Of a stretch of DNA of 64,000 bases, positions 48,551 through 60,080 are shown one piece after another. The first letter of the stretch is position 1. Each line of letters begins with the position of its first letter. This DNA comes from Trissonchulus latispiculum (taxonomy: Eukaryota; Nematoda; Enoplea; Enoplida; Ironidae), in contig JASAND010024053.1 in NCBI GenBank assembly GCA_030248195.1, positions 54,362 to 118,361 on the forward strand, given 5' to 3'. The notes under the pieces were generated by a model that saw nothing but the letters and a program-made list of their open reading frames with translations, had not been told where the DNA came from and did no database searches. The position numbers and the translations under genes were made by a program.

Positions 48551-48723
48551 AGCTTAATTAGCTGAAATGAGACAGAGCAACAAATTCAATATTCGGACTT
48601 CAAAAGATCGAAATTTGTTATTTTCTGCTATCAAAAAATAACTGTTTTCCTGCTGCTTCCTATTTGTCCATTTTTTCGGCAGCACTGTCTCTGCGAAAAC
48701 GGAAATTGCGAATGTGGGATTGC

Positions 48724-51447
48724 AATGCATGTCAGGCTGACGTCTCCCCGACAGCCTGGCAAAATTTCACTTTTATGCATGACTGTAATGTTTTCGTTTA
48801 ATTCAACTAATATAAGTACAGCACTGTGAGTACTCATTCATGTGTAACCACACGTGTGAATGGAAGACCACAGGGCAGAAACGCTTTTCTTTAATTTTGA
48901 TGGGGGAACCAAAAGCCAAAAAGCTGCAATAGGTGAAGGGTACGCCACTGATGACGCCCGCCCTCACCTATATCAGTCTGGCAGAGTGGTCAGCAAATGA
49001 TTGCACTTAACCGCTATGAGTGTATATGTTCAGCAATGCATGAAATCTGTCAATTAGCACGTATACTTAGTTTTTCAGATAGAAATTACCTTTGTACGTT
49101 TTCCAGTGATTGATTCTACAACCTTCGAAACTGTGTACAAAAATTAGTATTATACTTAGTTTTTAGGTAATGGTAGGCAAATCAGTTACTAACTTCTCTA
49201 TTTGTTGTGGCTACTATGGATGGAGGCTGAGAGATTTCTCGCTCATCCAGACCTAGCCATAGTCCTTGTGACTACTATTTGCTTTATTTATCTCGATTGC
49301 ACGGCCTACCTATTTAATGCTGTATTTACATAGTTTATTGTTTTCGCTTTATATTCAACTCTGATTTTGGTAATCCTAAAGGGTACTCCTCTGAGGGTAC
49401 ATTCGTGTATTTCCATACACACAATGACCGCACTTTAGTGCGCTACCAATGACCGCACTTGAGTGCGCAACCAATGCATGTCAGGCTGACGTCTCCCCGA
49501 CAGCCTGGCAAAATTTCACTTTTATGCATGACTGTAATGTTTTCGTTTAATTCAACTAATATAAGTACAGCACTGTGAGTACTCATTCATGTGTAACCAC
49601 ACGTGTGAATGGAAGACCACAGGGCAGAAACGCTTTTCTTTAATTTTGATGGGGGAACCAAAAGCCAAAAAGCTGCAATAGGTGAAGGGTACGCCACTGA
49701 TGACGCCCGCCCTCACCTATATCAGTCTGGCAGAGTGGTCAGCAAATGATTGCACTTAACCGCTATGAGTGTATATGTTCAGCAATGCATGAAATCTGTC
49801 AATTAGCACGTATACTTAGTTTTTCAGATAGAAATTACCTTTGTACGTTTTCCAGTGATTGATTCTACAACCTTCGAAACTGTGTACAAAAATTAGTATT
49901 ATACTTAGTTTTTAGGTAATGGTAGGCAAATCAGTTACTAACTTCTCTATTTGTTGTGGCTACTATGGATGGAGGCTGAGAGATTTCTCGCTCATCCAGA
50001 CCTAGCCATAGTCCTTGTGACTACTATTTGCTTTATTTATCTCGATTGCACGGCCTACCTATTTAATGCTGTATTTACATAGTTTATTGTTTTCGCTTTA
50101 TATTCAACTCTGATTTTGGTAATCCTAAAGGGTACTCCTCTGAGGGTACATTCGTGTATTTCCATACACACAATGACCGCACTTTAGTGCGCTACCAATG
50201 ACCGCACTTGAGTGCGCAACCAATGCATGTCAGGCTGACGTCTCCCCGACAGCCTGGCAAAATTTCACTTTTATGCATGACTGTAATGTTTTCGTTTAAT
50301 TCAACTAATATAAGTACAGCACTGTGAGTACTCATTCATGTGTAACCACACGTGTGAATGGAAGACCACAGGGCAGAAACGCTTTTCTTTAATTTTGATG
50401 GGGGAACCAAAAGCCAAAAAGCTGCAATAGGTGAAGGGTACGCCACTGATGACGCCCGCCCTCACCTATATCAGTCTGGCAGAGTGGTCAGCAAATGATT
50501 GCACTTAACCGCTATGAGTGTATATGTTCAGCAATGCATGAAATCTGTCAATTAGCACGTATACTTAGTTTTTCAGATAGAAATTACCTTTGTACGTTTT
50601 CCAGTGATTGATTCTACAACCTTCGAAACTGTGTACAAAAATTAGTATTATACTTAGTTTTTAGGTAATGGTAGGCAAATCAGTTACTAACTTCTCTATT
50701 TGTTGTGGCTACTATGGATGGAGGCTGAGAGATTTCTCGCTCATCCAGACCTAGCCATAGTCCTTGTGACTACTATTTGCTTTATTTATCTCGATTGCAC
50801 GGCCTACCTATTTAATGCTGTATTTACATAGTTTATTGTTTTCGCTTTATATTCAACTCTGATTTTGGTAATCCTAAAGGGTACTCCTCTGAGGGTACAT
50901 TCGTGTATTTCCATACACACAATGACCGCACTTTAGTGCGCTACCAATGACCGCACTTGAGTGCGCAACCAATGCATGTCAGGCTGACGTCTCCCCGACA
51001 GCCTGGCAAAATTTCACTTTTATGCATGACTGTAATGTTTTCGTTTAATTCAACTAATATAAGTACAGCACTGTGAGTACTCATTCATGTGTAACCACAC
51101 GTGTGAATGGAAGACCACAGGGCAGAAACGCTTTTCTTTAATTTTGATGGGGGAACCAAAAGCCAAAAAGCTGCAATAGGTGAAGGGTACGCCACTGATG
51201 ACGCCCGCCCTCACCTATATCAGTCTGGCAGAGTGGTCAGCAAATGATTGCACTTAACCGCTATGAGTGTATATGTTCAGCAATGCATGAAATCTGTCAA
51301 TTAGCACGTATACTTAGTTTTTCAGATAGAAATTACCTTTGTACGTTTTCCAGTGATTGATTCTACAACCTTCGAAACTGTGTACAAAAATTAGTATTAT
51401 ACTTAGTTTTTAGGTAATGGTAGGCAAATCAGTTACTAACTTCTCTA
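48724..51447. repeat. Tandem array of a 749-bp unit
   Basis: AATGCATGTCAGGCTGACGTC starts units at 48724, 49473, 50222 and 50971, an exact 749-bp period. Three full units are followed by about 477 bp of a fourth, which breaks off after aacttctct. Copies look virtually identical. Each full unit ends in two 25-bp subrepeats with palindromes (gcactttagtgc, gcacttgagtgc). Each unit also has a word tggcagagtggtcagc that fits a pol III A box. No long ORF. Confidence 0.9.
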
Positions 51448-51955
51448 ATTATTTGTTATGTCAAGAGATGATATTTTAGATTTTTATGAGACAAAAATTT
51501 CAGGGGTTAACTTCCTGTTTTGACCTCAACTGAAGACTCATTTCCCAGCAGCGCCCAAATCTATCCCATAAATTGGAATTAGATAAATGTTAAAAACAGG
51601 AAAAATGTAGTTCTATCTTCTAATTGACGTATTATAAGGCTGCAGTGTGACTCTCATAAGTTCAGAATTTATGGGAAATGCAACAAGAACCTGGCGCTTT
51701 CATTTCTTGAGGTGTTGTCAACGCTTGACCTGTAAAGGCGTCTTCTGCTTTACAGTTTCAAAGGTTTGCTTCTTGTCTACAGTTTCCGGGACAGACAAGA
51801 CACTTCATCCAAGTGTAGAGGCGAAAGTGTGTAACTTCTTACTGACGAAGCCCATACCTATTTTTTTAACAAAAGGAAAGCTCAATTCGACCTTCTTATT
51901 GTAAAGAGAGCCCCGATAATAATTCAATTTTTTGAAGTTTATCTGCTTCCTGTAT
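51448..51955. other. Non-coding, nothing recognised
   Basis: An 85-codon frame at 51647-51904 lacks supporting motifs. Confidence 0.35.
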
Positions 51956-51958
51956 TTA

Positions 51959-52100
51959 CGACTTTGTGGTGCAATGGTAGCATTCCAGTTTGCAGTTCTG
52001 AAAGTCCTGGTTTGATTCCCGGCTTTACTGAATCATAAAAGGAGTTAAATTTAACTCAATCCTTTCAAGGAAATGACTAATTGAGGAAGCGACGGCTGCG
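51959..52100 (+). repeat. tRNA-like SINE copy
   Basis: ttgtggtgcaatggtagcat resembles a D arm/A box and cctggtttgattcccgg a T arm/B box, about 60 nt in all. It is followed by an AT-rich tail. The anticodon stem is mismatched. Confidence 0.5.
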
Positions 52101-52540
52101 TTCGTAGACATCAAACCTTTCTGATCTGTTGTTTACTTCTAGCCCTGCACCTTCCTTATTTCTTGGTGTTCCCTTTAATGCTTATTTTTCTAAAAAGCCA
52201 TAAATAAAAAATAGCATATTAACATGACTGCTTGACGTCCATTTTCAAAATCTGTGCTTTGCGTATCATTTTTGCCTCCGGTCAGAGAGCAGGTTAATAA
52301 TAGAGGTCTAAGCTAAAAGCTTGCCCCCTTTTTAAGGATTCAGTCAACCACTGAGGGCTTAATTGAAAGTGAGGTCCCAGGTTTCCTATTGTCTCAAAGT
52401 TAACCCGATGACGTAAAACTTTTCGTTTTTCAATGATACCAAGTTTTACGATTCAGCGTTATATATAGAACTTTGCATGGCTAAAGCTACATTATCTAGA
52501 GAATAGCGGGGTGATAACATTGTTTATCCACTGGACGTGG

Positions 52541-53250
52541 GCGCATTCGTGTAGCTCAATGGTTCAGATACCGGCTTTGCAACTGCAGGGTCGGTGGTTC
52601 GGTTCCCACCTTTGCTCGTGCTCGGACGAGGCGTTAAACTAGTCAGCTCTGGAGGTAGTAAAGTCGAACAGAAAGTCCATCCTTATTGATAGAGAGTGCT
52701 GCACTGGATACTCAGTTTCAACACTAGTTAAGGCGGTTAAGGCGGTAACCTTCCAAAGATCGGAAGGTCCGAGGTTCGATCCCCACCTTAGCCATAATGA
52801 CGCTACATTGTTTCCTTGAGCAAGAAACCTAGGCTACAGCTCCGCCGGTCGGATGAGGTGTAAAATTGGTGGGCCCGTGTACTGTCTTGCTGGGGACAGG
52901 CACGCTAAAGAACCCTAATCCGCTTATCGATAAGAGTAGGGCGCTGAGCTCCCGGCGGAAAGGCACCCCTCCCTTGGGATCAACCAGTACCCTGCAACGT
53001 GTCCGCCTACCCCCTGCGAAGGGGTGCTAGGTGCACCAGAGTCACGCACTCAAAAATGGACACACCCCCGGGTTTGCTTCTGATCCCACCCATCTGCGCT
53101 AGGGGCTTGGAGCGTCGAAAGACGCTGTGCTCCACTGCTATACGCATGAGCACTTAATGGAGGTTAGATAACCCTGAGCCAAAAGGCCACACGACGGGCT
53201 CCTTCCAGCCTCCAACAAAGGGACGGCATCCAGGCGACATAGCGAGGGTC
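52541..53250 (+). repeat. Composite SINE with two tRNA-like heads and a GC-richer body
   Basis: Two tRNA-like segments (52541-52612 with gtagctcaatgg and ggtggttcggttccc; 52727-52793 with gaggttcgatccccacc and a CCTTCC/GGAAGG stem) are followed by a body to about 53250. The body starts with tttccttgagcaagaaacc and includes ctaaagaaccctaatc. Such 'ttgagcaag' and 'aaagaaccc' words occur in conserved central domains of known animal SINE superfamilies; the match here is from memory. Confidence 0.5.
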
Positions 53251-53322
53251 ATACTAGATATGACTGATGGGGAGAAGCAAAAGGTGGCAACACCAATCTA
53301 TGCCTAGCGAGATTCCCGAACA

Positions 53323-53335
53323 GAGAGAGAGAGAG

Positions 53336-53368
<33 letters not shown>
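53323..53368. repeat. (GA)n microsatellite
   Basis: About 46 bp of GA repeats with two breaks. A 116-codon frame through it has no support. Confidence 0.9.
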
Positions 53369-53371
<3 letters not shown>

Positions 53372-53962
53372 GGAACTTCTAGGGTGTGGATTCCAATTCC
53401 ATGTCTAAGGTTAGATGATTGGCATTTTCTTGCCACGCCAGAAACCTACTCGTACCTATTTCAGTTTATTGTATCTGCTAAATCTCCGAAGGTCTTCTCA
53501 CGACTCGGCAATGTAGAACAAAGTTGCATTGACTTATTCCTGCTGCGCCTCAGCGCAGCAGGTCTCTTATGTTTGCTCAGTCATCTAAATTACATGCATT
53601 CTACGGGTAAAAGATAGCTTTCACCATAAAAGCATGTAACTAGTGCTTTAAGATGGCTGAGCATAAAATACACGTAGATCTTAAGTCTTTGAAAGTTACT
53701 ACGGTATGACTCATAATGTAAACATGAATTCCTTTCAATTATGCTACTTTAGCGAAAACTGGTTGGTTGTACCTTGTAATTCTGAAAAAGAAGACTGTCG
53801 GTTTTGCAGATCATCGCTGCTCTATTTTGCAGCAGTATTCAGATTTTGATAGTTATACCCTTTAGACAAATACAGCTTTAATAAAAAAATATTTAAAGTA
53901 ACTTTGATAAAAATTAAAGTAAATTAAAAATGGTACAACGGCAATGACAAAAGGGCTCTGCA

Positions 53963-54308
53963 CTGAACATCAGCTTTTTCAAAGTAAGGAGCAGGAGGCC
54001 TACAATTAGTTTAAATGTTACTAGAGAAACTATTTTACCTTTTGCAGACACTTTTGCTTGTTTAACTTTAACTTAGGAACCTCGGTTAGCGCAGTGGTTT
54101 TTTACTGCGCTACAAGTGGTGGACCACGTCAAGTCTGAACATCAGCTTTTTCAAAGTAAGGAGCAGGAGGCCTACAATTAGTTTAAATGTTACTAGAGAA
54201 ACTATTTTACCTTTTGCAGACACTTTTGCTTGTTTAACTTTAACTTAGGAACCTCGGTTAGCGCAGTGGTTTTTTACTGCGCTACAAGTGGTGGACCACG
54301 TCAAGTCT
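53963..54308 (+). repeat. Perfect 172-bp tandem duplication
   Basis: The block starting ctgaacatcagctttttc at 53963 is repeated from 54135 without a visible difference. Each unit ends with a tRNA-like head (ggttagcgcagtggt, a perfect A box), so the second unit runs into the SINE body at 54309. Confidence 0.9.
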
Positions 54309-54515
54309 AGAATTTAAAAAATTCTAGCACGTCTTTGACTTCTAGCCAGAAGTCATGCAATCCGCAGCGAGTGCCTGAAGCACTTATCTCTCAGCTCCGC
54401 GTTTCTCCAAAATAACCCTAAGGGGCGGCCGTCCTTTCGGGGATGCGTGCACAGTCTTGACAATTGTCTCGGGCAAGTTGCATGAGCGGCTACTCAGTGT
54501 CACCTCATCAATCCA
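54070..54515 (+). repeat. SINE-like dispersed repeat, copy 3
   Basis: The head ggttagcgcagtggttt and later words ggggcggccg, caattgtctcgggca and ctcagtgtcacc parallel the copies at 1190 and 15290. The head is doubled by the 172-bp duplication. Confidence 0.5.
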
Positions 54516-55790
54516 AAATCTCAAGCAGGTCTTAGAAAAGACTCAATGATATGCAACCAACCGAACTGTACAAATTAGTCAAGCACATGCTGGCCTAAAA
54601 TTTCGATTCAAAATCCGAAAGGCAGTTCCAAAATTATTCCTAGCAGGACAGAAATGCTTTGAATAACTTGGAAGTTGTGGAACCAACATTTAAAAATTTT
54701 TCTACCCTTATGTCGTCTTTGTATATTGAATTTTTGTTCTTCAGACAGACCAGCGATTATTAGCCAAAAACACCCAGCAACAGAAGCCTACACAGAACAT
54801 TTGTATAAAGACGAACACTAATGCTAGAAAACATTTTTCGGGCAGGGCGGCCGGGCCGGCCCGAGCCCGAACCGAGTCCGAAGCTTCATTCACGGCCCGA
54901 GCACAACCCTATACCGGATCACCACACTGGAGTGAGGCGTGCGCAAAAAACTTAACTTACACTTTCATGAAAAGGACCGGGCTAAATTTAGCTCGTTTTA
55001 CACTGCTTCGCTTAATACTTTCCTAAGAAGACTTCAGTTTTGCTTATCTGAGATTCGATCATTCTGCCCTTGTCTACCCTAGCGTCGGGCGCTACAAATC
55101 CCGTCTGAGACCCTGATTTCTTCCGAACACTGACGCTGACAATTTCGCACCGACAAAGTTCTTAAACCGAGAAGTAAAGACAAAATCAGACGAGATCAGA
55201 GATACAAGACTTGAGAAACTACGTAAGTTCTGACCACTAGATTCTATTCAGAGAAGAGTAGTGTTGTAGAGTACAGTTAGAGTTAACTTTAATAACTCGT
55301 TGAAGTCCACCCAATGCTTGACTTTTTCTTTTAACGCTTTCATGAAAAGGCAAATTTACCATATGTTTGATCGGTTTAGGTCGGTACCAGCTGGTGATGC
55401 TACCAACTATAGGATACAGAGGTTTGTGTCAAATTTACGCCTCAACTGGCATGATTTTAGGTATCAGTTAATTTTTAGGTTAAACCTAGCGTTCGCTCTA
55501 CCAGCATCATTTTATTTGGAAAGCTGTCTCTCCTATCTTTTCTTTCACCTCTCTTTCTTCTACTAGGATAATTGTCTATATCTGGTTAAAATTATATGCT
55601 ATTTCTCCCCCTCCCAGATGAAAGCTTAAAATTAAGCAGAGATTAAACAATGGACGGGTTTGAGGCAGACTTGACGTAGGAAGTAAAACTTCAACGGAAG
55701 CTTGGCTATAGCTTTCAGTTCAATGTATTGTGAATAGAAGTTTAATTTTTCGAAAACTGTAGGTCTAGTTTACTATCGTCTTCATTTATT
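54516..55790. other. Intergenic upstream of the second GPCR
   Basis: An 88-codon frame at 55300-55566 has no recognised motif. A GC-rich word (ggccgggccggcccgagc) stands at 54847. Otherwise featureless. Confidence 0.35.
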
Positions 55791-55811
55791 TCAGATAATC
55801 AATAGCTATTT

Positions 55812-57059
55812 ATGAATTACACTTGCTACACGGCGGACCGACTTAGTTCGGACGCATTCCGAAACTGGAATCTGAGTGCGACGGAATGGTTCCGGTTTCT
55901 GTCGACCGGAATTCTGGGGACAACGGTGGCCGTTTCGGGTCTGATTCTGAACAGCGCCCTTCTGATTGCCGGAATTCGAAACATTCGTTGGACGAAGGCA
56001 TCGGATTCCGTGATTGCGTTGGCCATTTGGGACAACTGTCTCCTGATCTCATCCTGGCTGATGCTGTCCCTAAGTCTGCTGGTATTTCGCGGCGCCTTTC
56101 CCCTGGTAGGGTTCTGGTCCATTTTCAATTCTTTTCTCTACGTCATCATCAACATCACCATGACCGGGTGCATCTGGACCACCCTAGCCGTCAGTTTTGA
56201 GCGCTACGTCGCCGTGTGTCACCCCCTGCGTCACAAACGACTCTACACCAAACGTCGGTCCCTGTACGTTCTGGTGGCGGTCGGCCTTACCTCCATCGTG
56301 TTCAACATTCCGCGCTACTTTGAGACGGTGATTGCTGAGTGTCAAACGACGTCGGGAGAAACTCTGCCAATGCTTCGACGCTCCACCATTCACTCTAGTC
56401 AGCTCTACTTTGCTGTCTATCGCATCGCGGGTGGTCTGGTCTTTGTCAGCGCGGGTCCCTTTGTCTGCATGGCTTTCATGACGGCCGACATTATGTACGC
56501 CCTGCGTCAGGCGCTCATAAGTCGACGTCAAATGGCCGTCAGTCCGGACATGCCCAGCATTAGGTGTACCCCTGTGAAACGGCCCGCCTGTGAACTATCT
56601 TCGGGTAATTCGGTAACCCACTACAGCTGGCGGTGTGGATCGACCAAACGCTCTAGCGATTGGGTTCGTAACAAAATGCTGCTATTTGTGCTGCTAAAAT
56701 TTCTCTTCTGTTACACCCTGCCCACCCTAAACGACATTTTTGACTGCGTTTTCCGGCAAGACTTTACCCAAGAGATTTTCTACTATCTGGTTGATCTGAG
56801 CAACATTTTGGTCATGATCCATTCCGCCTCAAATGTGTTCATCTATCTGAGCTGTGCCCCTGTGCTGAGACATTGGTTCTTCTGTCACTACAGCCGATGG
56901 AAGAAACAGTCCGATGCGGTTCACAACTCCTTCGCCAGTCTCTCGCGAGCTTCGCCCGTCCCGTTTTCGGTTCGCGATCCCAGAATCGCCCTAAGACAGA
57001 CCGTTTCGCTGACCTTCTTTGATACTCATTGTCCACAAAAGGACATGACACTGTGTTAG
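55812..57059 (+). CDS. Class A GPCR, FMRFamide/neuropeptide receptor-like, second paralog
   Basis: A single open frame of 415 aa has seven hydrophobic segments and close similarity to the gene at 28900 throughout. Shared blocks include SLSLLVF, YVIINITMTGCIW, FERYVAVCHPLRHKRLYT, IPRYFET, NKMLLFVLLKFLFCYTLP and LVDLSNILVMIHSASN. TM1 has LNSALL (Gly of the usual GN lost, Asn kept), TM2 LAIWD, TM7 NVFIY in place of NPxxY, and Asn at 3.25 where Cys is usual. There are potential N-glycosylation sites near the N-terminus (NYT, NLS). A TTTATTTCAG acceptor ends 17 nt before the ATG, as in the paralog. The coding strand is richer in C and G than its surroundings. A neuropeptide receptor role is inferred; ligand unknown. 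Confidence 0.85.
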   Translation: MNYTCYTADRLSSDAFRNWNLSATEWFRFLSTGILGTTVAVSGLILNSALLIAGIRNIRWTKASDSVIALAIWDNCLLISSWLMLSLSLLVFRGAFPLVGFWSIFNSFLYVIINITMTGCIWTTLAVSFERYVAVCHPLRHKRLYTKRRSLYVLVAVGLTSIVFNIPRYFETVIAECQTTSGETLPMLRRSTIHSSQLYFAVYRIAGGLVFVSAGPFVCMAFMTADIMYALRQALISRRQMAVSPDMPSIRCTPVKRPACELSSGNSVTHYSWRCGSTKRSSDWVRNKMLLFVLLKFLFCYTLPTLNDIFDCVFRQDFTQEIFYYLVDLSNILVMIHSASNVFIYLSCAPVLRHWFFCHYSRWKKQSDAVHNSFASLSRASPVPFSVRDPRIALRQTVSLTFFDTHCPQKDMTLC

Positions 57060-57293
57060 TTGAGTTATGTATGACTCTGGCCTATAAGCATGGTTGTAAA
57101 CAAATGTATCAAACAATATTTTTAATTATTTATTTTTTTGCAGAAATCAAAACTGGTCAATGGTCATCCGATTGGAATCGAATTCATCCACACGTCCATT
57201 TAATCATAGAATTTTGAACAAGGTAGATAATAGGGATGATATAAACGAAAGGTTAAAGGAAAGTTCACTCCAAAGGAAGAAAATCTTATCGTA

Positions 57294-57299
57294 AATAAA
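57294..57299 (+). promoter_or_regulatory. Polyadenylation signal AATAAA of the second GPCR
   Basis: A canonical hexamer about 235 nt after the TAG stop. Confidence 0.5.
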
Positions 57300-57876
57300 T
57301 ACCTAAGCAAAATGTAAACCTATTGTTTTAATTACATATATGTAGATAGTAGTTCGTTTTGTACATCCAAAGTTAAGATTGAAACTTTTCTTTAAATCAA
57401 ATCACAGGAAAAATTAACGAGACTTAATACAGGAAAATAACGGGAATTGCTGAGAAATATAGGGCAAAACTTTATTTTCAGAATATTTTTGTTAACCCCT
57501 TCCCCCGGTAGGGCTTGCACTTGTCCGGGCTGGGGAAAACTGAACCCTTTCCCATAAAACTACTCTTATGCATTTTCTTTTTCTCAAAGGTAAAGGTAAA
57601 GTGACCCCTGGAAAGAACTCCAAACCTACAGAACTTTTATAGGGTGCCGGTGCTTATCTCCGGATTCACAGCCCGAAGCCAGGAGCGACAACAGCGACCG
57701 ATGTTGACTACATCGGTGGAAGGGGGGCCAGCCCTTTATCAGGCATCACGCCAGAACACAGACTCCTGTTACCCGTTTTTCTCAAGAAGGCCTCAAGCCT
57801 TCTTGAAACCGAAGAAATTTCTCGAGCATCCCAGCAGTGTTGTCCGGTGGAAAACGGTCCCAGTTGCCCGCTGACC
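57300..57876. other. Non-coding; possible SINE tail at 57590-57870
   Basis: From aaaggtaaaggtaaagtgac (57589) to the next palindrome the sequence is GC-richer. It includes a hairpin (caagaaggcctcaagccttcttg, 57783-57805). It may be a dispersed repeat, but no second copy is in this window. Confidence 0.3.
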
Positions 57877-58529
57877 GGCCGGTGTCGTATACTATTTTGT
57901 CACTTATGCTAAAATGTCACCTAAGCTAATTTTTCGCAGAAAAGGCTCGTTACTTTTCCAATCTCGTTATTTCTAATGGCATTGGACAGCTCTTGCAAAG
58001 ACGATTGTTTTGATGTAAAATAATGTGGTAATTAAGCTAATTATAGCTGCTAATTAACACTTAAAATTAACATAGGAAATTTTCAAATTTTAGGTGAAAC
58101 CTATCATGTTGTATATACATCATTCGAAAGCTCTTGACGAGGCGGATTCAATGGGCTAAGAACTAAGCCAATTAGTTAAGCTAGTCAAAGCTTTAGCCGA
58201 AAAAACTATTTTTCGGTAACATATGGAGCTATTACGCATTGCTTGCTAGGCAACTTAGTTGACTTAGTTCTTAGCCCATTGAATCCGCCTCGTCAAGAGC
58301 TTTCGAATGATGTACAACATGATAAATTTCCTATGTTAATTTTAAGTGTTAATTAGCAGCTATAATTAGCTTAATTACCACATTATTTTATATCAAAACA
58401 ATCGTCTTTGCAAGAGCTATCCAATGCCATTAGAAATAACGAGATTGGAAAAGTAACGAGCCTTTTCTGCGAAAAATTAGCTTAGGTGACATTTTAGCAT
58501 AAGTGACAAAATAGTATACGACACCGGCC
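57877..58529. mobile_element. Near-perfect 653-bp palindrome (foldback element)
   Basis: It starts GGCCGGTGTCGTATACTATT and ends in the complement. The arms (57877 to about 58165 and 58265 to 58529) match with few changes through words such as gacgaggcggattcaatggg. The loop is about 90 bp with no ORF. No target duplication is obvious. The low arm divergence implies recent insertion or arm conversion. Confidence 0.8.
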
Positions 58530-59540
58530 AGATCAAAAGGGGCCCTAGGCAAGAGAACTGGGCAAACTTTATTGGTGCCAGTCGGACGAACACCGTTTTC
58601 GGGCAGACGAAAATTCCTATCTACCTACTAGTACGAAAAAGCATTGAAAAAGCACAAAAAGCATATCTTTAATATTACACCACAGGCTTGACAAACAGAA
58701 ATAGGCATCCATGTAGCATTGCACAAATAAATAATTGCATCACTGTAGCAAGACGTACAATGCAAGTAAATTTGTAACAATGCAAGTTGGTTTATATAAA
58801 CATAAAGGATTTTCGTCTTTGAAAACAAAAAGTCCACAGCCTTGAAATCCCTTGTTCCGTTTTTAAAAATATAAACAAAAAATAACGGCAAAAATAAGAA
58901 TAAAACATTCTACTAGCTAATATTACAGCCTATACTGGAACCTGGAATAAGTCAAAGCATCTATACAAATCATGGATATTCAGTTGGCAAAACAAATACA
59001 TACACCGTAAAATAAAGTGATTGAAACATATTACGTGGTATAAGAGGACAATCAAAATAACTATATTCTGACTTCAGATTTCACAGAACAACAGAAGACC
59101 AGAGCATAAAGGGACTTTTCTCGCAGCGAGTTAAAAGAGTTAAAATTAGCTCTATCCTTTTCGCGCACAGAGTTAACAGTTAAATAATTGATTTTATCTC
59201 GGCTGGAGGGTTACACATGGCGAGTCAAAAAATTTTATTACTGTACTAAAATTTAACAATTCTTAAATCCCACTCTTTTAACCCGCGCGAGTAAATGCCC
59301 TAAGACATTTTATGTACCGATTATGCAAAGTATATATTAAGGTTTTCACCCGCCCCCCACAAATCGGACCTTCCCTAGAAATCGCCTTTCCTCGGCGTTC
59401 TGTCTAAAAGTTTTCGCCAAATCTGATTAAATTTCCGGCGTCGCAGGAGACATTTGCCCAAAATGCGTATTTTAGCCCAAACCCAGGCATTTCCTATAAC
59501 CTTACGGTGTTCCCCAGGCAAATAAACCAAAAATTAATTT
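58530..59540. other. Non-coding, possibly downstream flank of the copine gene
   Basis: No supported frame. Confidence 0.35.
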
Positions 59541-59559
59541 TTAGCTTTTTTGCGAAGCC

Positions 59560-60080
59560 CCCCCCCCCCCCAGAAATTTCCCACCCTCTGCAAAAACATC
59601 CACAAAATGCCCTGCCTTTTCGGTTTTGGGGAAGCATTTTGACAACATCAGCTTCTGGAAACAACTCAACTGGTTTTGAATGGACAGATATACTGGGCTT
59701 TTTTACTGGGGGGGGGGGGTGGGGGGGGGCGCCCCCCACTTTTTGGGTTCCCCCCAATCGACCCCTTCCCCCCCAACTCGGCCCCACCTCCACTTTTTTG
59801 GGCTTCCCCCCCCACTCACCATAAGGTGCCCAGAAAATGTCAAATTTTAAGGATTTCTGGTCAGAATTTTCAAAAATTTTCCGGCTTCACCGGAATTTTT
59901 TGTCAAAAATCGTCTATTTTGGTGCTCAAACTCCTCAAACTCGATTTTTGAGCACTTTTTAGCATAGTTATAGCAGTATATGTAGAAAACAGGCTATTTT
60001 TACTGCGTTTTTAGCGATTTTAGACCACTTTGGATTCCCCCCCCACTCTCCCCACCCCCACTTTTTTCGCCTAGAAAAAG
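59560..60080. repeat. C-rich dispersed repeat, copy 1
   Basis: Runs of C separated by CCACTTTTTTGGG-type words (59560-59820 and 60035-60070) enclose AT-rich sequence with tcaaattttcaaaaatttt-like words. The same build recurs at 62585-62905 in a copine intron and in part at 48190. Confidence 0.5.

Noticed and set aside
48106..48557. 96- and 123-codon frames over the G/C runs
   Set aside because: Mostly translation of homopolymers (Gly and Pro runs) inside a repeat.
48724..51447. CRISPR array or rDNA spacer
   Set aside because: The unit is 749 bp with no spacers of variable sequence, and no rRNA is present.
53267..53617. 116-aa frame through the GA microsatellite
   Set aside because: Built on Arg/Glu repeats from (GA)n, with no motif on either side.
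56184..56531. 115-aa frame opposite the second GPCR
   Set aside because: Shadow of a conserved seven-helix coding sequence.
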